Below are positions 10,928 through 23,153 of a stretch of 64,000 nt of DNA, in pieces; the first letter of the stretch is position 1; every line of letters begins with the position of its first letter. The position numbers and the translations under genes were made by a program. The DNA comes from Massospora cicadina. Taxonomy: Eukaryota; Entomophthoromycota; Entomophthoromycetes; Entomophthorales; Entomophthoraceae. The stretch is from contig JAKSZP010007905.1 of assembly GCA_022478985.1 (NCBI GenBank), forward strand, positions 1 to 64,000. The letters are read 5' to 3'. The notes below the pieces were generated by a model that saw only the letters and a list, made by a program, of their open reading frames with translations, was not told the DNA's origin and made no database searches.

Positions 10928-12190
10928 TAACTATTATTCTATAATTTTTAAAAGTCTATGTTAAGGCTCAAAGAAGGACCATCTAGTACTAAAAAAAAGG
11001 CTCAAAGAAAAAACATTGTTAGATATAAACATTTTTTATAAGAAGTTTGTAAATTTATACTAAAGGCTCTCATTCCCATTATCCTTCCTCTCAATCCGCC
11101 CACTTTTGATCAAACCTTAGTTTGTATTTAGTAAAGCCTAACTTCAATTGTTGTCACCCTCTCTGTTTCACTTATGTCAACAAGCTTGACGCCCGCTGTC
11201 CCCAAAGGGGCAGTGGTGTACCAACTCTTGATGATCTTTTAGCTGTTACCATAATGTGCCAGGCTGGCTCTGCTAGCCCTCCCAACTCTTTGGATCACTT
11301 TGTAATGCCTAAGGACCTAGATTTGCACCTAACCCAAACCCAGGTTTGCCTTACTGCTCCTTGTGCTCACCTGGAGCAACATGAAATTAAGCCTTCAGGT
11401 TGAATATGAAAAATTCTCCCATATAATAACAAAGCTATAATCAGATTAGCCCTGGATATTTTAAGCTGCCAGATTCATCAAATTCAATCTTTTGAAGTGT
11501 ATTTTGATTGCAGCTTCTTGAGTGAAATTGAAGCTGCATTGGCAGCTATCATCCACATGGTATTCCAGTGCACCCATTTTCAACCATTCATACTCAGTTA
11601 CTCACTAATAGCACTCTTGTGTGTTTTAGTTTAAAGCGCCCTTATACACTTTCCTACTAAAGATTTTACATGAAATTATTTTCAGATTGTCAGAATATGG
11701 TTCTGACCCCATACTGTAATATTTGGTTTTCTTAAAAGAGCACTTAATTTGAGGGCTCAAATGCTTTTGTGAATATACTCACAATTTCTGTTAAAATTGC
11801 CTTTTCCATTTTCTCCTTGAACCATTATTCCTTATGCTCCTAACCATATTATCTGGGCCTGAATATACTGAGGGCGCACCATCTGTACTTTATATTTTGA
11901 ATTGAACCATTTGTTATGATGCTGCCCCACCATCTTCCAGGCCACGGCTCCCAAACCTGACTACTTTCAAGATGACCCCATCACCAACCCAAAAGCTATT
12001 TTAGATGGCGCACATTCCCCCTCCCCCTCACCTGAGAAAGTGGCTTAAGCTGTCCCTGCTTCAACCAATCAGGATACCTCTCATTAAGCCTCTTCTCTTG
12101 AACCAGCTAATCACAGCATATAATGGACCCATCTATTTCTAAAAAACACAACCAGCCACATACCCTCAGCTAACCATATGCAGATAACCC
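10928..12190. other. Diverged DNA between the SINE and unknown copy 2
   Basis: A plus-strand ORF of 93 codons at 11122-11403 and a Pro/Ser-rich stretch near 11940-12180 may be upstream parts of the unidentified coding copy 2, but no motif is recognised and the frame is broken. Confidence 0.3.
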
Positions 12191-13010
12191 AAACATCAAC
12201 CAAAATCCATTGGATTACTTGGAGGAGGTTGATAGATTATGTAATTCTGTGCTCAACTCAATCGAGGCACCGCCCTTCAAAATGTATCTCAGTGCCAATT
12301 ATGCAGCCCAATTCCTCAGCATTATGCGTCCTGCTCTAATGCTGAATCATTTCAAATTGATCATAAACTAGCTGTAGAGTCAGTTGTCTCCACTGAATGC
12401 TACCTACTCTAAAAATCCGTTCTAAAATCTGTTTCAGTTTTGTCTGTGGGCATACATTCTCCTATCCTCCCCAACACCTTGCTCCCCAAGCACAAAAAAG
12501 ATCAGCTCTGCTACATCAAGTGGTTAGTACAAAAGTCCAGAAATTTGCAGCAGTTGTGAAGTTTGGCCCTGAGACTTGCATCACCCCTGGAAATATTGCC
12601 ACCTTTGACATCCTCCCTAAACTACATCTTCAGGCTGTGAGATCCATTAAAGACTACATCTCAACCCTCCTAATTGAAAAGCTTCTGTTGAAAGAGCTAC
12701 TCTCCAACCTTAAACCAAATTTTAATAATGCACCCACGCCTGTTCTCTCACCTTGTTCTAGTAACTGTCCACCTCATATGAGGACAAAGAGCCTCATGTT
12801 CCCATTCACCCTCCACCATTGTTAATAAAAGTTTACACTTCTGACTTGGGTTTATCTTATTGTTCTTGTGTAAGTTTAGGTGGAACCACCCACCTCATTT
12901 TACCTTTCTTTTTTTTTAAGTTTAGCTCTTTGAGCTTTGGTAATGTCCATCACCTGATTGGCTTTCCCCTAAATAAATTATTCCCATACTCCTTTCCTGT
13001 ACCCTTGTAG
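12190..13010 (+). pseudogene. Unidentified coding sequence, copy 2 (degenerate)
   Basis: This is a homologue of 8850-9690 on the same strand. It reads NQNPLDYLEEVDRLC then APPFKMYLSANYAAQF (12206-12310). A 142-codon ORF at 12397-12825 contains VKFGPETCITPGN, ATFDILPKLH, VRSIKDYIS and NLKPNFNNAPTPVLSP. The end is GNVHHLIGFPLNKLF, stopping at 13009. The longest open stretch lies here, so this copy is the better template for database searches. No known domain is recognised. It may be gag-like or host-derived. Confidence 0.5.
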
Positions 13011-14569
13011 ATCATATTTTCTATGAATCAGTCCAAATACCTCTAAGATCAAGAGGGGCCCCAAACCTTTCTTCAGACCCTTAGCATAGGGTGTTTTCCT
13101 TCCTAGTTTGGTAGTAAACGTTAAATCAAGCCTTCTTCTTAGACCCTCACCCTTAATCCCAGCTTTTTTATCTCTTTTTTGGAGAAGATAGAAGGGTATG
13201 CAAGGAGATAATTAGTTTATTGGGAACCATCTAGGTTTAGCAGTATAATTTTTTCATGAGTATCTTCCTGAAGTAGGGCTTTAACCAGCTTATATTCCAA
13301 TGATATAAGACAAATTTGGTAAAAGATGTCAAGGAATTCTTTGTATCTCCTAAATCCCCATGGAGAATATGTGATACAAACACAGATCAAAAAAGGAATT
13401 TGAGTTTAAAATCAAATAAAGAACCCCACACCAGGTGGTGAAAAAACCTTGGTGACAAAGAAACAGTATGAACAATAATGTAAAAGGCACAAAGTTACAG
13501 AGGAAGGCTAGCAGTTGGCTAAAGTTCAAAGGAAAGTTTACTAAAAGTTGATAGTTCTTGCCTTTTAGATTTTCAATGCTTAAATTCTATATTTTAGAAT
13601 CATTGGCAGGAGGGTCATATCTGCATTTATTTTAGATAGATCAAATGACTAACCGTTACTTAAATCCATGAGAGGTCCACTACAAAAGGCCTGACCAAAA
13701 ATTTAAAACAAATCAAGGAATTTAATAGTCATATAGATATTATCATATTAGCTGACAATGAGATCAAGATGAAAACCTTTGCAAAGAGGCTCAGTATTTT
13801 TGCTGTACTCAATTAAGTTTTATATTAAGATCGTCTTAACAAAAGAGATCAAATACAATTCAGTGGCTGTGTAATATCTCTAGTATAACTGAACCCAAAC
13901 CTATACTGGAGGTATATAAAACTAATATTATTATTAGGAAATTTTGAGATGTAATTATGTTTTCAAGTAGCTACTAAAAACCCATCTTATCTCAACATGT
14001 ATTTAGTATATTTTTTAAAACTACTGTTGCCAAATTTAGAAAAAAGCTTAGGCACTTTTTTTTACAATCTAATCATGCTTGAACCTCACTAACTTTGGTC
14101 AAGGGTTTATTTGGGATCAGGTAAAGTAAATGGTTGTTTGGCACTGGATAAAATAACTTCATCAATAAAGTTTATGTTGATACCCAAGACTATATTATTA
14201 TTTAAGATATACAATTCAGTTTCTAAGGATCCACTTTCCTTTAGGGGAATCAGTGAGGGATAGATATTTATGATCTGGAGTTATTTTTGTGGTAGCAAAT
14301 TAAGGGACGACTTAGAAACAGATTCATCAAGTGAACATATTTGAAATGCATTAATCATTCCTGTGTATTTGTACAAATGTCATGGTAAGAAACCAATTAA
14401 TCTCAACGTGGTTGAACCTTTCAAAGCTATGAGATACTTATGCTATCTCTTTAAACGCTGGGGCGCCATAAGTAAACCAAATTCCCATTTAAGTATTCCT
14501 TCTAATAGTACGATGCTGGCGTCACATAAGTGCTTCAAAAAGGGTCAATTAAAAAAGTTGAGAAGATCT
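13011..14569. other. Unassigned stretch downstream of element K integrase
   Basis: By position this should hold the C-terminal tail and 3' LTR of the minus-strand element K. I could not find LTR ends, a chromodomain or a matching second LTR, so the left end of K is not fixed. Confidence 0.35.
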
Positions 14570-17500
14570 TAAGTTTTTGAGGTATATCCAGCTTCCAAGA
14601 AGCGTGTCCACTTTCTTAATAATATAGTCCTACCAAATTGGTTCTTCTTCTTACATGATGCATAATTGAAAGTTTTAGCCTCTAGCATCAACAGAACTCC
14701 TGGATTAAATTCTTGACTCATTTTTTACTTTACAGTGATTGTTCTTTTTATAGAACCTCATTGCAGCATCCAAGTTGGTTTTCACCTTGTAAAAATTTAT
14801 TAGTTTGGGTTATTATTGGTTTATAACCCTAGTAATCTTTTTACTGCACAGGTTCAATTTCCTTGTGCACTTCGCGTTGTATAGTTTATCTTAACTGATA
14901 ATAGTATGAAGACTAATATCCATAGTTGAGTTTGAACTATTATTTGGCCCAATGCTTTGGCCAGTACTTCCAATTAAATAATCTTAGTTGTACTCATAGG
15001 GATTTGTTCACTATATTACTGTCCACCCAATCCTCGTCAAGATCTCCTTATGACAGTCTCTTTTAACCCAACACACAATCAGCAGCTATCCCTTATCGTG
15101 GTTCCCTTTGTCTCTTGATCCCCACTCAGATCTCTACTCTTCTCTCTGAGAGTCTTCCAATTATTGCCTTCTGCAATAATATCCTTGAGATGGAACTTCA
15201 TACTGGATGCTGATAGTCTAACTATACATCAAATCAACAATATTATTAATACCAATAATACTAATAATAATGTTTTACTAAATGATGGTTTTCTAAATGC
15301 TAGTTTTTTTATTATAGTGAATCCTAGGGAATTATATAGTAGGGGATTCAGCCGTCTAACCCTCAGTTGACACCTCTTTGATGAAACTGCAGCCATTGCC
15401 ATTGAATCACCCTTACTTGTCCCAGCAGCGATGATCTTCCCCATCCTGGCTAGGATTTTGTCATTAGACATCCTTGAGACCTCAAAACGGGAAGAGTCAG
15501 AAAACATGTCCCTAACATTTTCCTCTCGATCCAAACAAACCAACCATAATTGGCTAGCAACCTGCTTAGGTAATGGGACTTTTTACCCAATATAGCAGGT
15601 CACTTCACCAACCTATCAATTCACTAGTTGCAGGCGGCATCACTCGCCTTTCAACTCACTATTCATTCCCAATCAGTCAGTGATGAAACCCAAATGATCC
15701 CAATCGGTACACCTGATAGTTAATCACTAAAAGATGCCCCTATTTCGTTTGCTACTCCGCCCAATGAGATATTAGGTATTCATCTGGATTGATCCCCAAT
15801 GGATACGACCAGGCGAATATCCCAAATTCTCCCAAACGTAGTTCCTCTGACATTTGGGCCAACTGATATCCAATTTACTTCGCCTTAGGGAATTTTCCCC
15901 TAGCGACACCAGGTAATCTAGCAGGCTGGGAATATAAACAAAAATCCCAACACACTTCCTGGTGTACTTTCTTAAAGAACTTTGAAAAGTCCACACAACT
16001 TCTTTCTTGGACCTAATGGGCTACATATATTGTAAGGATTAGACTCATAATTGATGAAGAAAAGAGGAAGTATCGATTTAAAGGGTATTGGGCACTGTTG
16101 TAGCTAATTAGTTTTAGTGGTAGTTCTGAAGCCTGATCTAAGTGATTTTCAGCAGTATACACCTCAGATAAACCAAGCTTTAATTTTATATCTCTTCTGA
16201 CATCCCTCTTGGGTAGAATGCAGTATGTTATCATGGAAGAATATGCAGCGCTTTACCTTATTATCTAGAATGAAGACTTAAACTGTGGACCACAGTCGCC
16301 AACAACCTCTTTGTGTACACCTGGCCAAGAAAATGTAGGTGATGAAGAGCTTTGCACTTGGGAAGCCATTACCATTGTGTAACACGAAAACTGTATATAG
16401 ATTTGGCAAAATGATCAACAACCATCATTGTGACAACATATGCATATGATATGGGATGCAACACAATATAATACATCAATAAGAGATAATCAGGGGCCAT
16501 ATGCTTTCTTAAGTGAAATTACTAAATAAGTAGTGGCTGACAATTTGGGTTCATCTTTCTGAACACCAGCCTTCTTTTCTGTACCAAACAGCCTGAGTTT
16601 ACTCCCTATAAATTATAATCTTTAAGATAAGCTCCGGGGCTTCAAACCTTGCTAGGGTGCCACAAATTTTTTTCCATCATGGTTCTTATTGATGAGCTCC
16701 AGCCAAAAAGGACCAGAAGGAACCCATAAGAGTCCCAAAACAGTCCTATATTGTACTTCACACAATATTCCTTTATTAGGTCCTCATGGTTCTGATTGCA
16801 CTTTGTCAGGGTCCTGTTATATTCAGGAGTAGGGGTTGGGCTAATACAATCTTTTAAACATTCTATCAGTCTCCAAAACTCTAAAGGAAGCAATAAAAGG
16901 AGTGTTTGTGGTTTCTTGAGATGGTTTATACAGTTTTTCTAAGAGGATAAAAAGTTTGGTGCTAGGAGACCCATATTCCTGAAGTCAAAAGCTAAGGTCA
17001 GGTTTTGACTTAGATCATCTGTAAATCCATTTCTTTGCCTTTTTTGAACTAATAGGAGAACATAAATTGAGCAAGGGTCTCATACTATCAACTTTAGCAC
17101 GGAGTAAGGATATAAGATGAGTGGTATCAAAGCTATTATTAATGTTCATTACATTTTAAAAATGGCTGAAAAAGAACTGTGAAGGATAGTGACGCCAATG
17201 ACTTTTAAGGCTTACGCCTCCTATAGGAGCTCCTTATTGTACATAGAATATCTTATGCCATCAGGCTTATATTATAAATAGCCTTATGGATCTTCAACTC
17301 AATATGTTTCCACTTGTAGAAAATAAGAGTCAATAGCACAATTAATTTAATTTTCTTAAATTTATAAAAAAATTTATGGTCAACGTGGTGTAGTATGGAC
17401 GTGGAAATCAGGGTAAACTTCACGTCTTAATAAGCGCTTTCATTTTAGTAAGTTATTGCTACAGCATGATCCCACTTGCCTTATACAAGGGGCGGCAACT

Positions 17501-18032
17501 TTTAACAGGTTTGGAGAGACGTTTTTGAGTATAAATGCTCATAGAAAGCTCCTTAATCCCTTTACTGAGGTTGGCGTTGGCCAGTCATTATGGCCTTCTC
17601 CTTGTCTATGGTGATCATATGGCCCTTATAAAACACAAAATTACCAAGAAGTTGGCCTAGGATTAGAAAATTTAAAAATTAGACTTAAATTGTCAATCTT
17701 TTCTATCTCAAGTGCTTAACAAATTGCCAAACGTGTATTTTATGGTATTTGTGGTCTTTAGATAAAATCAGAATGCTGCTTACGCGAACAAATGCACACA
17801 CAAAAAATATATCATATTGCTATATTATAAAATGTTGTAATATAGCAGATGCATTCTTAAGATAAATGGCATTACCAAGAGTTGTTAACTTGCCTTATTA
17901 GTGCGTAAAACAGTAAACCATACATATTATGTTTATTGTTAATATAATTGAGGTCATTCATACAGTCAATCCTGATGAAGGATCTGACTTTATGTCATAT
18001 CTGGACATTTTAAACCATGAAAGTGAGATGCA
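14570..18032 (-). pseudogene. Element K pol, second half: RT core to integrase (broken)
   Basis: This is minus-strand gypsy pol. From right to left: RT with LGNAIYLKNASAILQHFI (a MPFGLKNAP-type box) and ILILSKDHKYHKIHV near 17750, where the catalytic YxDD reads RVSS, so both aspartates are lost. Then come LGNFVFYKGHMIT, an RNase H remnant, a zinc-binding region (HEDLIKEYCVKYNIG), integrase core VTMMVVDHF (about 16411-16435) and SYNSAQYPLNRYF (16030-16120). After an interruption, the integrase tail reads VKTNLDAAMRFYK (14750-14800). The frame continues into 37104-37333, beyond the inserted element J. Confidence 0.7.
14855..15995. other. About 1.1-kb interruption within element K integrase
   Basis: Integrase core motifs end near 16010 and tail motifs resume near 14800, but the DNA between has no resemblance to integrase and is much longer than the usual linker. 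It is less AT-rich in parts and contains an AAT-rich simple repeat at about 15238-15275. It is probably a solo LTR or other insertion. No TSD was found, so limits are approximate. Confidence 0.35.
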
Positions 18033-18711
18033 TGTCAGGTATGGCGATATTGTTTAGGCTGCTGTTGCAATTTATTCTTATAAACAACTCAGCTCTTTTA
18101 ATTTATTTAGCTTTGTAGCTTAGACTAAGGTAATGATTTCTCATTCCTTAACTTTGATATTAATCTGTTGAATAATTTACAACGGAATGCCATGATGACG
18201 CATTTATCTGCTAAAGTAATTTATGGTAAATTATCTTGCCCACAATTAGTTTACTATCAATTTACTATGATCATGACAGAATATAACTGAGGATTCAATC
18301 CTTATCTCCTCGCTGTCAATATCCCCCAAATTATTAACTAAAAATTTACAAGGCTTTTCAGTGTTATCAATTGAATCCCTTTTTTATTATTATATTTTCT
18401 TCCTTGCCCCGCTATCATAAAACAAGTGTCAAGGGTTATGTCCCTAAAAACACAAGCAAAAAATTTCTACCAGTTTTAGGATAGCTATGCGTTGCTTGGC
18501 ACTCTACTGTGTAGTATATTATGATGGAAATAGAAAGGTATAGGGGATTTTTTTTCACCTAGTTTGTTTAAGATGATTAATAAAGGAATTGATGATAAAT
18601 TCTTTACTTATTATGGTGGGGCTACTGTTTTCACACTGTCCACTTAAATATCTTATAAAAAAGTACTGACCTTTGCAATTGTATATTGACGCCTAAGCGC
18701 TTATTACAACA
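18033..18711 (+). repeat. 5' LTR of element J
   Basis: It starts TGTCAGGTATGG and ends TTACAACA. It aligns with 36439-37098 through shared blocks such as AATATCCCCCAAAT, TACCTTGCCC or TTCCTTGCCC, and AAAAAGTACTGA or CAAAAGTACTGA, then TTTGCA and TTGTATAT. Confidence 0.75.
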
Positions 18712-18713
18712 CT

Positions 18714-18730
18714 TGGTGCTCACTATAAGG
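18714..18730 (+). promoter_or_regulatory. Primer-binding site of element J
   Basis: TGGTGCTCACTATAAGG begins two bases after the LTR end. TGG complements a tRNA's terminal CCA. The same TGGTGCTCACTA core follows the 5' LTRs of elements A and B. Confidence 0.7.
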
Positions 18731-21042
18731 CCACTTTCAGGACCCTGTTTTCTGCTATAAAAAGCAATGCGATGTCAAATCTGACAAGGATCACTTGAGA
18801 GACCTGCTATAAATTCTTTACGAGGAACTGGATTATGATGATGCTCAGCTGATTACTAAAATCAAGCCATGTTTTCCAAAGCATTATTTTAAATGCACCA
18901 TAGGAAGAAGCAGTTCTCACTGTAGTGAAATATATCAGGTGTTGAAGAAAATGCGCGTCCTGGTCCAATCTCAGGGATAGGAAATAAAGGAATTTATTCT
19001 TAATTAGTCAAGTCTACTCAGAAACAGGAGAAGGCTGAAAATGTTTATGGCAGAATGTCAACACTTTAAAAGCATATTAAAGCAACTCCGCCAAGATTTA
19101 AAGCATGCCACTCATAAGCATAAACAAGCGCATTATCAAGCCAATTTTCAGCTTCTAATTCTGATAATTCTATGGAAGAAGTTGTGGCTACTGTGCCCAA
19201 CTTATTAACTGCTGTACCCTTATTGGATGCTACAGCAAGCTCATCTGTGGCAGCCACTGCTTCCTCTAACACTGACCCTCAAGTTACCTCAGCGCCCTCT
19301 CCATCAGTAAGCCCAAGCAACTTTCTCAAGTTCAATAGGCATGGAAATATCCATATTCTTCATATGGATATTTGAAACTATATTGGGATTTACAATGAAC
19401 ATACTAAATTGGCCACTATGATAGATTTACTGGATCCCTATAGTTATGATCTAGAATCGTCAAAAATAACTAAAGTCAGATTGTCATACATTAATGCCAA
19501 AAATATTTTTGATAAGTTTGGCATAGCATATTGGATAATATGATGGAAAACCTCATTCCTGTCAATCAACTTTAGTATTAGCAAGGAAGTGTTAGTCTTC
19601 GCTGATCAGTTTTACTATGAGGCTCATGTGTTGTATGGGGCCCAAGTTCTGATTCATTATGAAGCTCAGATCGCTTTCTGCCATGCCTGTGAGCCTCACA
19701 TAGAATTGTATTGAGCCATCCTACCCGTTTTAAATTCCAACACTACCATTACAAAAAATAATACATTATCTCCAGCGCTGCGCCCTTACTTTATGCACAC
19801 CTAATAAAAAGCCCTCTAAGAAAGATTCTTGTGTTCAATTACTGACCTTGACCACTAATAAGGATTTAGGAAAGCTCTGGTAGCAATTATAACTGAGACA
19901 TTATAAATCTTGAAAGCTTAAAAGTCCCAGCTAAAGACCTAACCATTACAGAATTCATTCTCATTGAGAAATGTCTTTTATAAATATTACAATCAAATTT
20001 CGTAATTCTTTGCAGCCCCAGGTGAACAATGATTTATTTGATTACCTAATATTAAGCCGATACTCCTGATATTCTTGCAATCACCATCCCAGGTAACACG
20101 TTGAGGGTCCTTATGTTTATATTAGCATCTACTATGTACTTATTTCTTGGATTTTTGGACAAAGGAGTACCCATATATATAGTTTCCTAAAAACTAATGA
20201 AATTTGGAGACTGATTTAATATTGACCACTGCAAAGAATATGCACCATGGGGCCTAATGCCACTACTACTCTCTGGGAGCATATAGCTCCTTGATTCTAG
20301 GGTTTATCACTAAAGTTTTGTCTGCTCAAACCATCATTTTTACCCCATGATCATTACAAGTTACTGACAAGCCTCTTTTATAAGAAAATGTTTCTTGAAA
20401 GCCAACTTTGATGATAGTAATTTGGTAGTAGAAAATGTGTCTTCCTGTATTATAGCCAAAAATTTTTCAATGGTAACATGGCCTAACGGCCACAGTTATT
20501 AAGCACATGATTGGTCCCACCAAGATTGAGTTTCCAACAACAAATGAAGATATACCGGATTTTTCATGTTAAAGATGGATTAAGTGCTAGTTGACAACAA
20601 GCATATTGTGTCAACGCAGCTTCCAGTGCCGCAGAGGTTGAATATGTTGCTCCGCTTGAGTCTGCCGCGCAACTTTCCTTGATTGTATAGGTTGAGTCTA
20701 ATTAGGGAATCATTCCCATTGCATATTGTAAAGGTGGGCAAATCACCTTAAATTTACCTCAATGGGTTGTGAAGGCCAACTATATCCACTCCATGATGGA
20801 CAAAAGAATACTACAAAACCAGTGCATTAGGCCCTTGTCAGAATAAATATCACTCTGCAACCTCCTGAAGGATTGTGCAGTAAATCCTCCCACCAATTCA
20901 CCAAGTCAAAAAGAATCCCATCATTGCCCTGGTGCCATTTCTCACCAGGGAGAAATCAAGGTGTTTTTGGAGGATAGCTACTCTTTCCTGGGTTTACACA
21001 AAAAAGAATCGGATATTAGTTTATGTATATGTGCTGCCTGAC
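18731..21042 (+). pseudogene. Element J gag-like region and protease remnant
   Basis: The first 1.4 kb is in the gag position. It has no long ORF, but includes an Ala/Thr/Ser-rich stretch (about 19170-19320) typical of low-complexity gag. At 20155-20166 the reading GFLDKGVPIYIVS matches a retropepsin active site with DTG changed to DKG. Element E has IIDTGAPVNIVF in the same place. The remaining 0.8 kb before element G corresponds to the long protease-RT linker seen in B. Many stops are present. Confidence 0.5.
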
Positions 21043-21639
21043 TGTCAAGAGAGTGTCTGTAACCCTCTCTTTCTCAAAGAGGTTGTGAGGAATGACCCAA
21101 CACACCAACAGGAAACAACATGTTGACAACACAGTGAAGAAGGCCCCCAGAGGGGCCCAACACCAGAAAGACCCAGATGAGGGTATAAACTATTATATAA
21201 ATGACAAGATAACTTAAGAAGGCGAGGACTTGGTTGGACCCAAGAGAGCTTCCTTAACAAGTGCAGATCGGAATCCAGAGGTTTCAGACCCTCTATCATA
21301 AGAGGACCAGTATTGCCCAGAGGGGCAAGCGAGTTGAGATACAATTTTTAAATAGGATAAAGTGACATATGTTATTTAAAACCTCCTCAAGGAGGTCCGT
21401 GAATAGGTCCATCCAAGGGACATTTTTAAACGTAAAAACAACAGGGGTTTTATTCAAGCAAGTGTGACCAACAAGAAGGTTGGTCTTTGAAAACTTCAAT
21501 TAATATTAGTAGGATTCATATTTCTAAATTGGTACTAAGCCCAATAGAATCAATAGTTGCTGATTTCTAACCTCTGTGGTGCTTTAGTAAAATAAGACCT
21601 AACTTGGGTTATTAGCTGTAGCTAAATACTGACCAGATT
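21043..21639 (-). repeat. 3' LTR of element G, left piece
   Basis: It aligns along its whole length with 32384-32947. Shared landmarks are CAGGAAACAACATGTTGACA, GGTATAAACTATT, CTTGGTTGGACCC and AAACCTCCT. It ends with the 17-bp target site duplicated around the LINE. Confidence 0.85.
21623..21639 (+). repeat. LINE target-site duplication, left copy
   Basis: TAAATACTGACCAGATT is repeated without mismatch at 26912-26928, on the far side of the LINE. A perfect 17-bp duplication is typical of target-primed reverse transcription and points to a recent event. Confidence 0.95.
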
Positions 21640-21798
21640 AACCTTTCTTTCTCGTTACAAACACTTTTGCAACCCATTCGATTCATGACTAAATGCAGTT
21701 TGATAATCTCATAGAGGGGATTAGTCTGCACCCATGTCTGGGAGCAGTTTGGCAAGCAAAGCAAGAGGAGCAGGCGGAAGGCCCACGGCCTCTAATGT

Positions 21799-23045
21799 TT
21801 GAAAACGCCCCAGAGAATCCGGCAGAATAGAAAAAATTTAAAAAAACTGGCGGTCACAATTTCCCCAGAGATACTCGCGTGGCAAGCACGATGCAACCAG
21901 TACATCAATACGCCACATTCCCAGCCACTTTTGTCAGTGGAATTTGGAGTCCGTATATATCTGGACATCCAAAAAACGGCCCTATGGGAAAAATTTTGTG
22001 AAGATGTACACAAAATTTTCCCGACTGTGGTGTATGTTGCACCTCACTCCATGTTGCGCAGTTGGCTGGACCTAGGTTTTGAAAGCAAAATAGCAGCAGA
22101 CGAGGCTGCAGTGGTGCGCGTAGTGGTCGACCTCCCCAAAGGGCAATGGGTCATCAAAACTAAATGCACCAGATGGACAAAATTGAACCAAATTTTCTCA
22201 CGTTTGACTTTTTGCCTACTACGGTAAAACATGACATTTTGGAGCAACACCTGAAAGATGGTCTCGCCATATACAGCGAAATACAATCTTTTGAAATGCA
22301 ACGTTTCACGCTGATGCCACACCTGTGCACCGGCAAAGCCATTGCAGTTCTGACCCCATCTGAGGAGATTGTGAAGGACCTAACCCAGATCCCGCACTCC
22401 ACCTTTATTGACATCGCAGGGCACACCACCCACCCATTCTGGGTAACTGTGGACAGCGCGCCCCCCATTTGCACCCACTGTGACGCGTTTGGCCATAAGG
22501 CACACACGTGCCCCATTAAAGAGGGCGTTACATTCCAAGAGCACCCCTCAGCGGCCATGGCCAGCGGAGAGGCGCACTATGAACCAACCGCAAGCACCAA
22601 AGAGGCCTTCCCGTGGGGAGCACAAGGCTGCTACCTATTGGTAAAGCCCATCTCCCCGCAGGAGTGGAAGAAGGCCAAGCAGGCCTGTAGGACTGCGGCC
22701 AAGGAAGCGGCCAAGGTCACCACCACCATCCCACACTCACAACGCCAGGAGGACATGGAGACCTTCGCGGCGGAAGCAACTCAGGAATCCATCACCCAAT
22801 CAGATTGGGAGGCCCAAGCCAAATGGGCCACTCAATTCGAGGATCCGATGGGAGATTTGATCTCACCCAATCGCTGCACCCAAGCCCCAGTTGAAACCAA
22901 CTTGGGACCTATCCCAACCAAAAAAAATTTTTTTTGCCCCACTCGACGGTGCACTGAACTTATCCGCACCGCAAAAAATTCGTCTGACGTCAGGAAAACA
23001 AAAAGCGAAGGCCAAAGCCAACGTGACTCTTTCCGCAAAAATTAA
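21799..23045 (+). pseudogene. LINE ORF1: RNA-binding protein with CCHC knuckle (one frameshift)
   Basis: ORF1 proteins of this class bind the element's RNA and accompany it to the target. Two overlapping frames cover it: 21799-22227 and 22164-23045, separated by a frameshift near 22170-22225. The knuckle at 22470-22511 reads CTHCDAFGHKAHTC, a perfect CX2CX4HX4C. Upstream is a segment with FTLMPHLCTGKAIAVLTPS. Downstream is Ala/Lys/Thr-rich. A plausible first ATG at 21734 runs into a stop in its own frame, so the true start is uncertain. Confidence 0.85.
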
Positions 23046-23153
23046 CAAAAACTGCAATAGCATTGCTGCTAATACCCGCGCTGCTGTGAAAGCCCATGGG
23101 GACCTGGAAGAGGCTGGTGGGCCAGGGGGCCCACCCCTCGCACCTAAGGTGCA

